Shown here: positions 8,148 through 16,304 of the stretch, piece after piece
How the letters are laid out: each line of letters opens with the position of its first letter
Position numbering within the stretch: the stretch's first letter is position 1
NCBI GenBank assembly: GCA_024693925.1
Contig: JAILKH010000148.1
Coordinates: 1-50,539 of the forward strand
DNA: 50,539 bases
Reading direction: 5' to 3'
DNA from: Lachnospiraceae bacterium
GTDB taxonomy: Bacteria; Bacillota; Clostridia; Lachnospirales; Lachnospiraceae
The notes under the pieces: model-generated
What the model was told of the DNA's origin: nothing
What the model saw: the letters and a program-made list of their open reading frames with translations, nothing else
The model's database searches: none
Made by a program: the position numbers and the translations under genes

Positions 8148-9575
8148 TCAGATTTTTTTCTTTATTTCTTTTATTATAATTTCCAGTGCTTTAATGCGTG
8201 CATACTTTTTATCGTTGGATTCAAGTATAAACCATGGAGCAAATTCCGTGGATGTTTTTTCTATCATTTCATTAATGGCATCTTCATAAAGGTCCCATTT
8301 TTCACGGTTTCTCCAATCCTCATCAGTTATCTTCCATTGTTTCTCGGGAGTATTCTGTCTTAGAGTAAATCTTTCAAGCTGGGTATCTTTATCTATCTGA
8401 ACCCAGAATTTAATTATAACGGCACCCCAGTCTGTAAGATCTTTTTCAAATTCATTAATTTCGTTATAGGCTCTTTTCCAGTCGTTTTCGCTGCAGAAAC
8501 CTTCGAGCCTTTCAACCATGACCCGACCGTACCAGGTACGATCAAAGATGGCTATATGCCCCGTTTTGGGAAGCCGGTTATAGAAACGCCAAAGGAAATG
8601 ACGGTTTTTCTCTTCTGCGGAGGGACTTGCGATGGGAAAGACTTCATAGCCTCTCGGATCAAGAGCCGATGCGACCCGTTTAATATTTCCTCCCTTACCG
8701 GCTGCATCCCAGCCTTCATATGCAATGATAACGGGGATTTTTTTCCGATACAGTTTATTGTGAAGGTCGGATAATTCTTTTTGCAGGACTTTGAGTTTTT
8801 CACGATATTCTTTATCGGAAAGAACCTTATCCTTAAGCCTGATCTTTGATAGTTTTTTGGTCTTGGTCATTTTGTATGGATTATCAAGGATTTGGGGAAG
8901 CATATTTTTTTTGATCGCATAATCTATTTCGGAAATAATAGTATTTGCGATTATCGCTTCAACCTGGTCTTTGTCATCGGCTTTAATTATATGCCAGGGA
9001 TATTCTTTGTTATCGGTTTCCTGTATATATGAGTTGTAAAGTTTTCTGCATTTTTTGTAATTCTTATTTTGCCAGAGATCTTTTTTGTTTACGCGCCATT
9101 TGGTATTTTTATTTTCCAGAAGCTTGTCGATGCGTTTTTTTTGCTCTTTTTCACTGACATCCAGGAAAAATTTGATGAGGAGGTAGCCGTTGTCGTGAAG
9201 CTGTCGTTCATAATGGATTATGGATCCGATTTTTTCCTTATATTTATTCTCCGATATTTTGCCGGTAAGCAATTCATGGGTAACTTCATCCATCACACTT
9301 CCGTCAAAAAAGGAGAATTGTCCTTTCATGGGCATTTTTACAGCATGTCTGAATAAGAAAGGACGCCGTTTTTCTTCTTCTGTTGCAACGTCCATATTGT
9401 ATACCCGAAAAAATCTGGGGTCCATGAATTTAATTATACTGCTGAGAGCAGATCCCTTACCGGAAGCACTGTAGCCTTCCAAAATTACTATAACGGGAAG
9501 CCCTTCATTTTTTATTATCTGCTGTCTGCCTGCCAGTTCTTCTCTGTATCGTTCTTTTTCCTGTAACTTGCTCAT
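8148..9575 (-). CDS. pap: Two-domain PPK2 polyphosphate:AMP/ADP phosphotransferase
   Basis: 475 residues containing two tandem PPK2 domains. The N-terminal copy has EGYSASGKGS (~34-42) but its lid segment reads FFDGSVMDEV, lacking the DRSWY-type lid. The C-terminal copy has the full set: GWDAAGKGG (~287) and the lid DRTWYGR (~343). This is the pattern of class II PPK2 proteins, in which the C-terminal domain is catalytic and AMP is phosphorylated to ADP with polyphosphate. It acts in the cytoplasm. The start follows AAAGGAGG, and a good promoter lies upstream at 9611-9639. Assignment to AMP rather than ADP is inferred from the two-domain architecture. Confidence 0.87.
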   Translation of the reverse strand: MSKLQEKERYREELAGRQQIIKNEGLPVIVILEGYSASGKGSALSSIIKFMDPRFFRVYNMDVATEEEKRRPFLFRHAVKMPMKGQFSFFDGSVMDEVTHELLTGKISENKYKEKIGSIIHYERQLHDNGYLLIKFFLDVSEKEQKKRIDKLLENKNTKWRVNKKDLWQNKNYKKCRKLYNSYIQETDNKEYPWHIIKADDKDQVEAIIANTIISEIDYAIKKNMLPQILDNPYKMTKTKKLSKIRLKDKVLSDKEYREKLKVLQKELSDLHNKLYRKKIPVIIAYEGWDAAGKGGNIKRVASALDPRGYEVFPIASPSAEEKNRHFLWRFYNRLPKTGHIAIFDRTWYGRVMVERLEGFCSENDWKRAYNEINEFEKDLTDWGAVIIKFWVQIDKDTQLERFTLRQNTPEKQWKITDEDWRNREKWDLYEDAINEMIEKTSTEFAPWFILESNDKKYARIKALEIIIKEIKKKI

Positions 9576-9610
9576 ACGTACCTCCTTTGCTATTATCAGA
9601 AATTAAAATA

Positions 9611-9639
9611 ATTATATAATAATATTCAGAACACTTCAA
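9611..9639 (-). promoter_or_regulatory. Sigma-A-type promoter for the PPK2 gene
   Basis: Reading the minus strand, TTGAAG (9639-9634) is followed after 17 bases by a perfect TATAAT (9616-9611). The transcript would start about 30 bases before the strong AAAGGAGG site of the PPK2 gene. Confidence 0.6.
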
Positions 9640-9738
9640 CAATACGATTAGGGCCGTAAAGGATCTGCTTTCGGATATAAGGTGTATACGGCCGGCTTTT
9701 TGACATATACTTAATTATTAAAATTAGGAATGGATTTA

Positions 9739-9767
9739 TTGATTGCTATATTATGATATGATATATT
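9739..9767 (+). promoter_or_regulatory. Candidate promoter for the diguanylate cyclase gene
   Basis: TTGATT at 9739-9744 and TATATT at 9762-9767 are separated by 17 bases. A TTGACA at 9700-9705 also occurs but lacks a convincing -10 element at the right distance. The region is very AT-rich, so the call is tentative. Confidence 0.4.
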
Positions 9768-9839
9768 TTTAAAAGGATCATAATTATTATTTAACAGGGA
9801 AAAAGTTTACAAGCAATATATGAATATAGGGTATATTAT

Positions 9840-10862
9840 ATGAATCAACTGTTAACACAAAAGAACCTTAAATTAATATGCAATATAGTTACGGTCTGCT
9901 TTCTGGCTATTCATATTTTGATGTTGTATATATTTTACAGTAATCGTGTCGTTCCTATGGTCAATGTAAATATATTCAGTATTATATTTTATTGTTTTTG
10001 TTTTTGGGCGATATACAAAGGTTATTTTCGATTTTTTGTTCTTCTCACATATTTTGAAGTGCTTTTTCATATGTCGTTGGCAGCTATATTTGTAGGATGG
10101 GAGTGCGGGTTTCAGGTATGTATTATAGGTATGAATGCTCTGGCTTTTTTTGCGGAGTATATTGGAAGGAGTGTTCGCGGAAAATACGTGCCCGCTACCC
10201 CGCTGTGTTTTTTGGGAATGGCTTTTTATCTGCAGTCATATTATTATTCGCATAATTATAAAATACTTTATCCGCTGTCGGAAGATACAAAGGTTTTTTT
10301 TCAATATTTATGGGGGATTGTTGTATTTGTTATAACTATTGTCTGTTTATGGGGATTTACCCTGCTTTCGTTTCATTCTGAACGTCTTTTGTCTATCCAG
10401 GCCACCTATGATAAATTGACGGGGCTTCCAAACAGGTATTTTGTTGCCCGTCATGAGGAAGAAAATCTTACTGATAACAGATGGATAGCAATGACTGATA
10501 TAGATGATTTTAAAAAAATAAATGACAGGTATGGCCATAATTATGGGGATTATGTTTTGCAGACTTTGGCGAAATTAATGAAGGAGAGAATGAGGGATTG
10601 CATCGTATGCCGCTGGGGTGGAGAGGAGTTTCTTATACTGGGTGAGAATGATAATATGGACAGAGTGTATGAAATGCTGGATCTGTTTCGGAAGGAAGTA
10701 GAAGGATTCTGCTTTTCATATGAGGATATAGATATTAATCTTACGTTGACAATAGGGTTTTCGAAGTATAAAGTAGGCTTGGGAATGGTAGACTGGGTCA
10801 GTGTTGCGGATAAAAAGCTGTATGTGGGCAAATACAGTGGTAAGAATAAGGTTGTTGCATAA
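9840..10862 (+). CDS. Membrane-bound GGDEF protein (putative diguanylate cyclase)
   Basis: 340 residues. About six transmembrane helices occupy residues ~10-185 with no recognisable sensor family. A GGDEF domain follows, beginning at the usual TYDKLTGLPNRYF segment and carrying DIDDFKKINDRYGHNYGD and the active-site motif RWGGEEF (~260). All residues needed to make cyclic di-GMP from two GTP appear present. An RMRD four-residue motif precedes the active site, but one residue further away than a canonical inhibitory site, so product inhibition is doubtful. No strong ribosome site is visible before the ATG. The enzyme would oppose the HD-GYP protein at 2.2-3.9 kb. Confidence 0.85.
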   Translation: MNQLLTQKNLKLICNIVTVCFLAIHILMLYIFYSNRVVPMVNVNIFSIIFYCFCFWAIYKGYFRFFVLLTYFEVLFHMSLAAIFVGWECGFQVCIIGMNALAFFAEYIGRSVRGKYVPATPLCFLGMAFYLQSYYYSHNYKILYPLSEDTKVFFQYLWGIVVFVITIVCLWGFTLLSFHSERLLSIQATYDKLTGLPNRYFVARHEEENLTDNRWIAMTDIDDFKKINDRYGHNYGDYVLQTLAKLMKERMRDCIVCRWGGEEFLILGENDNMDRVYEMLDLFRKEVEGFCFSYEDIDINLTLTIGFSKYKVGLGMVDWVSVADKKLYVGKYSGKNKVVA

Positions 10863-10933
10863 CACTCAGATCTTAAAGGAGGGTCTGTACGGAGGAGTTT
10901 TGGAGGGGCTTAAAGGAGTTAAAGAAGGGGAAA

Positions 10934-12331
10934 ATGGAAAAGGTTTATTCGGTCCTTGAAAAATGTCGTAATATTTGTTCCATGTACGGTGGGAACATTA
11001 ATAATAATGACAGTGATGAATTATATAATATGTTTAGAAGCGATGCGGTAAATATGGCTTATTTTTTGGGGTGCAGTGACGGCCGGATCACAAGTGCCGA
11101 AATTATGACCATAAATACCGTTTTTCGTATTCTTGTCGATGAAGATATGTTGAAAAACAGCTATGGAACAGGTATTATCGGAGAAGATTCAATAATACGG
11201 CGGGTTCCTATGAGTTTGCAGATAATCGCTAAAGGTGAGAAGGATGCCAATATGGGAAATAAGTGCTATCTTGTCAGTACAAGAGAAGTGCTTGATGCCT
11301 TTATTCTGGTGGGTAATATAATTATAAATTGTGATGGGAAAAGACTTAAGTATCCGATCATGCTTTTGGAGAATTTTTCTCAGATCTGTTCGGATTACAT
11401 TTCGCAGATTGAGGATGATGATGAGTTGTTATATGATGATCGCATATATAGTAGTGCTGAAACTTTTCAATCCGAGGAAGTTGTGCATATGTCCGATGCT
11501 TCGGTTGAGGATACCGAGCCTATTCCGGATATAAATGATATTCTTGCGGAAATAGATTCACTTACAGGACTTGCTTGTGTTAAGAAAGAAGTTCATGATA
11601 TGATCAACCTTGAAATGGTACAAAGATACAGGCAGGAAAGAGGACTTAAATCCACGGATATTTCCCGTCATATGGTCTTTATCGGAAACCCGGGTACGGG
11701 AAAAACCACGATTGCCCGTAAAATGGCTCTTGCATATAAGTCTATAGGTATTCTTAAGAAAGGACACTTGATAGAAACTGACAGATCGGGTCTTGTTGCG
11801 GGATATATGGGACAAACGGCGCAGAAGGTAACGGAGGTGGTTAAGTCTGCTCTTGATGGTGTATTATTTATAGATGAAGCATATACTCTGGCAAACGGGC
11901 GGGAAGGTGATTTTGGTCAGGAGGCTATAGATACTCTTCTTAAACTTATGGAGGATAATCGTGACAGGCTGGTAGTGATAGTAGCGGGTTATCCTGAACA
12001 GATGAAACGTTTTATCGAATCAAATCCGGGATTGAAATCCCGTTTTAATAAATATGTTCATTTTGAAGATTATACCGATGAGGAACTTATGAGTATATTT
12101 ATGAATTATTGCAGAGCTCAGGATTATCTGGTAGCCGGAGAGCTTTATCCGTATATATTAAAGCGTATTTCGGGACTCAGGCAAAAAGAGGGCGAGAATT
12201 TTGGCAACGCCAGATCTGTACGGAATTATTTTGAACAGGTAATTTCAAAACAGGCAAACAGGATCGTTGGGCAGATGCCGGTGGGCAGCGGGAATCATGC
12301 CATAATGGAAATAACGGGGTCGGATATATAA
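10934..12331 (+). CDS. CbbX/SpoVK-type AAA+ ATPase with an N-terminal helical domain
   Basis: 465 residues. The first ~165 are helical and include AYFLGCSDGRITSAEIMTIN, which recalls the acidic repeats of TerB-like domains. From ~200 comes an AAA+ module of the CbbX/SpoVK/EccA class: SLTGLACVKKEVHDM, Walker A GNPGTGKTT (~252), Walker B VLFIDEAYTL (~310), sensor-1 region VVIVAGY and the arginine-finger segment NPGLKSRF. These ATPases form hexamers that remodel partner proteins. The partner is unknown; CbbX itself activates Rubisco, for which there is no sign here. The upstream 60 bases contain an unusual array of Shine-Dalgarno-like sequences. A terminator follows. Confidence 0.82.
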   Translation: MEKVYSVLEKCRNICSMYGGNINNNDSDELYNMFRSDAVNMAYFLGCSDGRITSAEIMTINTVFRILVDEDMLKNSYGTGIIGEDSIIRRVPMSLQIIAKGEKDANMGNKCYLVSTREVLDAFILVGNIIINCDGKRLKYPIMLLENFSQICSDYISQIEDDDELLYDDRIYSSAETFQSEEVVHMSDASVEDTEPIPDINDILAEIDSLTGLACVKKEVHDMINLEMVQRYRQERGLKSTDISRHMVFIGNPGTGKTTIARKMALAYKSIGILKKGHLIETDRSGLVAGYMGQTAQKVTEVVKSALDGVLFIDEAYTLANGREGDFGQEAIDTLLKLMEDNRDRLVVIVAGYPEQMKRFIESNPGLKSRFNKYVHFEDYTDEELMSIFMNYCRAQDYLVAGELYPYILKRISGLRQKEGENFGNARSVRNYFEQVISKQANRIVGQMPVGSGNHAIMEITGSDI

Positions 12332-12392
12332 TATACAGAAGAAGCTATGATCCGAAAATGGGATATTAAGAGCGGATCGCCGTAAACAAAAG

Positions 12393-12424
12393 ACAAGCCG
12401 TGTAAGCGGGTTGTTTTTTTTGTA
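12393..12424 (+). terminator. Intrinsic terminator after the AAA+ gene
   Basis: The stem ACAA-G-CCG / CGG-G-TTGT has one internal mismatch and a 6-base loop. It is followed by eight T, closing the GGDEF/AAA+ region ahead of the pectin island. Confidence 0.65.
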
Positions 12425-12567
12425 TGTATACGTAATTTTGGTGAATTATAATGGTCATTTTTGCATATTATTATAAAAATGATGAGAAGAATGTACTAAA
12501 AATATGTAGGATAATGTTACAAGATAAACAGATTGCACAAAATAAGCTATGGTTTATGGAGGTTAGT

Positions 12568-13575
12568 ATGGCTGATAAAGGAAGAATTAAGAAAGGGAAG
12601 GTTACCCGCAAAGATGGTTATTTATACAGAGAAGTTACCTTAAGTGACGGAAGCGTTTTTAAAGCAAAAGAATCCGGCTTTTTAAAATATATGGTAAGAC
12701 ATAAGTGGTTATATCTGTTACTTATACCGGGATTGATTTATTTTATAATGTTCAGATATGTACCGATGGGCGGTTTGGTGATCGCATTTAAGAACTACAG
12801 TCCTTTTAAGGGATTGTGGAAAAGCGATTGGGTAGGTTTTAAGAATTTCATTGACTTTTTTAAAACCCCGGATTTTGTAAGATTATTCAGGAATACTTTG
12901 GGAATCAGTGTTTTATCGTTACTTATTTATTTCCCGGTACCGATAATACTTTCTTTGATCCTAAATGAAGTAAGAAGCAATAAATACAAGAGAGTTGTTC
13001 AGACACTTATTTATATTCCTCATTTTATATCCTGGGTTATTGTTGCGTCTCTTACATATCAGCTTTTGAATGTTCAGGACGGTATTATAAACATGGTCAT
13101 AAAGTCATTGACGGGGAGTACGGTAAACGTTCTTTCGAATGCAAATACCTTCTGGGGCCTTATTATAGGGCAGGATATATGGAGAGAAGCCGGATATGGA
13201 ACCATTATCTTCCTGGCGGCATTATCCGGAGTGGATCAGGAAATGTATGAGGCCGCAAGGATCGACGGAGCGGGAAGATGGGCCCTTATATGGCATATAA
13301 CTCTTCCGGCTATCAGAGGAACGATAATAATGATGCTGATCTTAAGGGTGGGTGGATTGCTTAATACAGGATATGAGCAGATATTCCTTATGAGAAACGA
13401 TCTTAATTTAGCAACAGCTGAAGTATTTGATACTTATATTTATACAAGAGGTATTAAACAGGGGGCATATTCTTTTTCGGCAGCGGCCGGTATGTTTAAA
13501 TCTTTAGTCGGTATGATCCTTGTGCTTACTTCGGACAGAATCGCCAAAGCTTTCGGTGAGAGCGGTATATATTAA
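12568..13575 (+). CDS. Carbohydrate ABC transporter permease, LplB/YteP type
   Basis: 335 residues from the ATG at 12568, which has GGAGG five bases before it. An in-frame ATG 117 bases upstream lacks a ribosome site. A hydrophilic N-terminus of ~45 residues is followed by six membrane helices and the conserved EAA loop EAARIDGAGRWALIWHITLP that contacts the ATPase. In Bacillus the homologous YteP-YtcP-YtcQ system takes up rhamnogalacturonan oligosaccharides. No ATPase gene is present here; such systems commonly share an MsmX-type ATPase encoded elsewhere. It is the first gene of the RG-I import cluster, with the next permease gene 11 bases downstream. Confidence 0.9.
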   Translation: MADKGRIKKGKVTRKDGYLYREVTLSDGSVFKAKESGFLKYMVRHKWLYLLLIPGLIYFIMFRYVPMGGLVIAFKNYSPFKGLWKSDWVGFKNFIDFFKTPDFVRLFRNTLGISVLSLLIYFPVPIILSLILNEVRSNKYKRVVQTLIYIPHFISWVIVASLTYQLLNVQDGIINMVIKSLTGSTVNVLSNANTFWGLIIGQDIWREAGYGTIIFLAALSGVDQEMYEAARIDGAGRWALIWHITLPAIRGTIIMMLILRVGGLLNTGYEQIFLMRNDLNLATAEVFDTYIYTRGIKQGAYSFSAAAGMFKSLVGMILVLTSDRIAKAFGESGIY

Positions 13576-13586
13576 GGAGTAGTGAA

Positions 13587-14498
13587 ATGACAAAAACAGT
13601 AAAAATAAAACATAGCAATAAACCTATATTAAGTACAAAAAATAAGATTATTGACGTTATCATATATTTATTTCTCGCATTCGTTGCACTGAGCACGGTA
13701 TTACCTTTTCTCTATGTTCTGGGAGGGTCCTTTGCAACGGATAAGGAGTTAACGGAAAGAGCGTTTTTTATCATTCCGAGAGTATGGTCTCTTAATGCAT
13801 ATAAATATGCGATAATCAATTCCAAAATACTGGTGGGATTAAAGAATACGATCATCTTAACCGTAACAGGTACATTCCTTTGTATGATCTTTTCGCTTAC
13901 CTTTGCGTATCCATTATCGAAGAAGGAACTTAAGGGACGTAATGCTATCATGAATATGGTAATATTCACTATGCTTTTCAGCGGAGGAATGATTCCTTCA
14001 TATATCGTCTTTTCCGCTTACGGACTGCTGGACAGCTACGGAGCTCTTATATTGCCCGGTCTTATAAGCCCCTTTAATATGATAATCATCAAGAATTTCT
14101 TTCAGGAACTGCCGGGAGAGCTGGAGGATGCGGCATATGTAGACGGAGCTACAGATCTTCAGGTGTTTTATAAGATAGCCCTTCCTTTATCAAAACCGGT
14201 AATGGCTTCCATTTCACTTTTTTATGCGGTTGGTTTCTGGAATGATTACTTTGGATCGATGATCTATTTAAGAACGGCATCCAAGTATCCTATACAGATA
14301 ATGCTCAGAACCCTGATCCTTTTAAGTGATACGGTTTCGGAAGCAGCTCAGGCTTACTATGACAGTAACGGAGCTCCGCCTGATAAAGCTGTGAAAATGG
14401 CTTGTACCGTAATTGCCACTGTTCCCATACTGCTCATATATCCTTTTGTACAGAAATATTTTACCAAGGGTGTTATGGTTGGTGCGGTTAAAGGTTGA
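13587..14498 (+). CDS. Carbohydrate ABC transporter permease, LplC/YtcP type
   Basis: 303 residues with six predicted helices and the inner-membrane-component motif EDAAYVDGATDLQVFYKIALP, the EAA-loop equivalent. The family pairs with LplB-type permeases to form the channel of an oligosaccharide importer. The start follows TAAGGAGTAG, and the gene is separated from the preceding permease by 11 bases, so both are on one transcript. The next gene downstream is the solute-binding lipoprotein. Substrate is inferred to be RG-I oligosaccharides from the enzymes that follow. Confidence 0.9.
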   Translation: MTKTVKIKHSNKPILSTKNKIIDVIIYLFLAFVALSTVLPFLYVLGGSFATDKELTERAFFIIPRVWSLNAYKYAIINSKILVGLKNTIILTVTGTFLCMIFSLTFAYPLSKKELKGRNAIMNMVIFTMLFSGGMIPSYIVFSAYGLLDSYGALILPGLISPFNMIIIKNFFQELPGELEDAAYVDGATDLQVFYKIALPLSKPVMASISLFYAVGFWNDYFGSMIYLRTASKYPIQIMLRTLILLSDTVSEAAQAYYDSNGAPPDKAVKMACTVIATVPILLIYPFVQKYFTKGVMVGAVKG

Positions 14499-14562
14499 TT
14501 ATAGCAGATGCTCATTGTGTCTGTAAAATATAATAAATGATTTAAAAATTCAGGAGGTCAAA

Positions 14563-16215
14563 ATGAAAAAGGAATTGGTTTCATTGGTTCTTACGGCTGC
14601 AATGGTTGTTTCCCTGGCGGCCTGCGGCCAAAGTACAGCAACAGGACAGAGTGAAGCTCCAAAGGCAGAAGAGTCTGCAACAGAGGAAGCTTCCGCAAAG
14701 GAAAGTGAAGAAGTCAAAGAAGAAGCAACAGAGGAAGCCGGGGAGAGCGGAGCATCTAATGACGGATCCAGAGAAGATGTTACTTTTATGGTTATCGACC
14801 TTTATGCGGGTCAGGCAAATACCGGTGATCATGCTCAGGAAATATTGGATAAGATAAATGATTATTGTAATGTTAATCTTAATATTGATTGGGTGCTTAA
14901 TGATTCACTTGAGGAAAGAGGAACTTTGGCACTTGCCAGCCCTGACACTATGCCTATGATAATGACCTGGGGCGGATCAACAATATCCAGTCCCGTTGCA
15001 TCGGCAGCCAGAGACGGAGCATTTGTAAATCTTAATGACTATATCTGGGATGAAGAGAAATATCCTAATTTATCGAAACTTAATAAAAACGTTGCAGGAG
15101 CACTTAATATTAATGGTGAACTTTTTGCGATCCCCAGAGGACGTGAACTCGGACGTTATGGTATCTCTTACAGAAAAGACTGGGCGGATAAGCTTGGAAT
15201 CGCAGAGCCCAAGACTCCCGAAGATGTATTTAATATGATCCATGCCTTTACATATGAAGATCCTGACGGAAACGGAAAGGATGATACAATAGGAATGGAA
15301 ATGACATCTTATACAGGACCCTTTGATATAATTCAATCATGGTTTGGTGTGGGTACCGGCTGGGCATTGGAAGACGGTAAGCTTATTCCGGCTCATATGC
15401 AGGCAGAATATAAGGAAGCTATGGATTATATCAAGAAGATATATGATGATGGCGGAATGCCTGCAAACTGGGCGGAAATTCCTACGGATACCTGGGCTGA
15501 AGGATGTAAGACAGGTAAATGCGGTGTATATATTGACGTAATGGATGGTGGACGCCGTATTTGGGATTATTTTGTTGATAATGAGGTTCCTTCTGTAGAT
15601 AAAGAAGGCGAGTGGGCATCTATGGAACTTTTAGGGCCCATTAACGGAAAGACTCCTTGTCTTAACGTATTTAACGGATACTATACACTTAGTACGACAA
15701 CCTGTGATACACCTGAAAAGATAGAAGCTTGTTTAAGATTGCTTGACAGACTTAATGATAACGATATGAGACTTCTTGTTGAATATGGTATTGAAGGAGT
15801 TAACTGGGAAAGAGATGCAAGTGATCCTAACATAATGGTTCGTCTGGATCAGGAAGAATCAGAGGAAGCTAAGGCATTGGCAGCAAATTACAGTGGCCTT
15901 AACCAGATGCTGGCATATATACCTACATATGATCCTCAGCCTAATGCGGCAATAACCGAAAGAGTGGAAGCCCAGAGAGAAGCATATGTAAGAAACAGAG
16001 AAGCAGCCGTATTTAATCCCGCACAGGTTCTTCTTTCAAGTTCAGATACTTATCAGGCAAACGGTTCTGTAATTGATTCTTATATTACAACAGCCAGATC
16101 TCAGTATATTACAGGTGCCATTACCTGGGAAGATTTCGAAAAAGAGATGCAGAGGTGGCTTGATGAAGGCGGTCAGCAGATCATAGATGAAGTAAATGCA
16201 TTATATGTAAAATAA
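14563..16215 (+). CDS. Extracellular solute-binding lipoprotein, LplA/YtcQ type
   Basis: 550 residues. A lipoprotein signal peptide occupies residues 1-20, with lipobox LAAC and the modified cysteine at ~21. A Glu/Ala/Ser-rich linker of ~45 residues (KESEEVKEEATEEAG) tethers a large type I solute-binding domain to the membrane. The length of ~550 is typical of LplA/YtcQ-type proteins rather than of the ~420-residue UgpB type. It follows the two permease genes with a strong AGGAGG site and should capture oligosaccharides outside the cell. A stable hairpin at 16240-16270 follows it and may raise its mRNA level over that of the distal genes. Confidence 0.92.
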   Translation: MKKELVSLVLTAAMVVSLAACGQSTATGQSEAPKAEESATEEASAKESEEVKEEATEEAGESGASNDGSREDVTFMVIDLYAGQANTGDHAQEILDKINDYCNVNLNIDWVLNDSLEERGTLALASPDTMPMIMTWGGSTISSPVASAARDGAFVNLNDYIWDEEKYPNLSKLNKNVAGALNINGELFAIPRGRELGRYGISYRKDWADKLGIAEPKTPEDVFNMIHAFTYEDPDGNGKDDTIGMEMTSYTGPFDIIQSWFGVGTGWALEDGKLIPAHMQAEYKEAMDYIKKIYDDGGMPANWAEIPTDTWAEGCKTGKCGVYIDVMDGGRRIWDYFVDNEVPSVDKEGEWASMELLGPINGKTPCLNVFNGYYTLSTTTCDTPEKIEACLRLLDRLNDNDMRLLVEYGIEGVNWERDASDPNIMVRLDQEESEEAKALAANYSGLNQMLAYIPTYDPQPNAAITERVEAQREAYVRNREAAVFNPAQVLLSSSDTYQANGSVIDSYITTARSQYITGAITWEDFEKEMQRWLDEGGQQIIDEVNALYVK

Positions 16216-16239
16216 AAAATTTGTTATTTGCCTTTCCGG

Positions 16240-16270
16240 GACGGGTGATACATTAAGGGTATCATCCGTC
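16240..16270 (+). promoter_or_regulatory. Long intra-operon RNA hairpin after the solute-binding protein gene
   Basis: A 12-bp stem GACGGGTGATAC / GTATCATCCGTC, complete but for one G-U wobble, has a 7-base loop. No T-run follows. It may be a processing or 3'-stabilising hairpin, or a weak attenuator, rather than a full terminator. Confidence 0.6.
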
Positions 16271-16304
16271 TTGGATTATAAGTTATCGGAGGTTCAAGCT
16301 TTAT

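Noticed and set aside
9700-9728. TTGACA at 9700 as -35 of a second cyclase promoter
   Set aside because: No acceptable -10 lies 16-18 bases downstream; the downstream TTGATT/TATATT pair is better.
10600-10625. Canonical RxxD inhibitory site in the diguanylate cyclase
   Set aside because: An RMRD motif exists but lies one residue further from GGEEF than the standard spacing.
12451-12567. N-terminal extension of the LplB-type permease from an ATG at 12451
   Set aside because: That ATG overlaps a TATAAT and has no ribosome site; the ATG at 12568 has GGAGG at ideal spacing and gives the normal family length.
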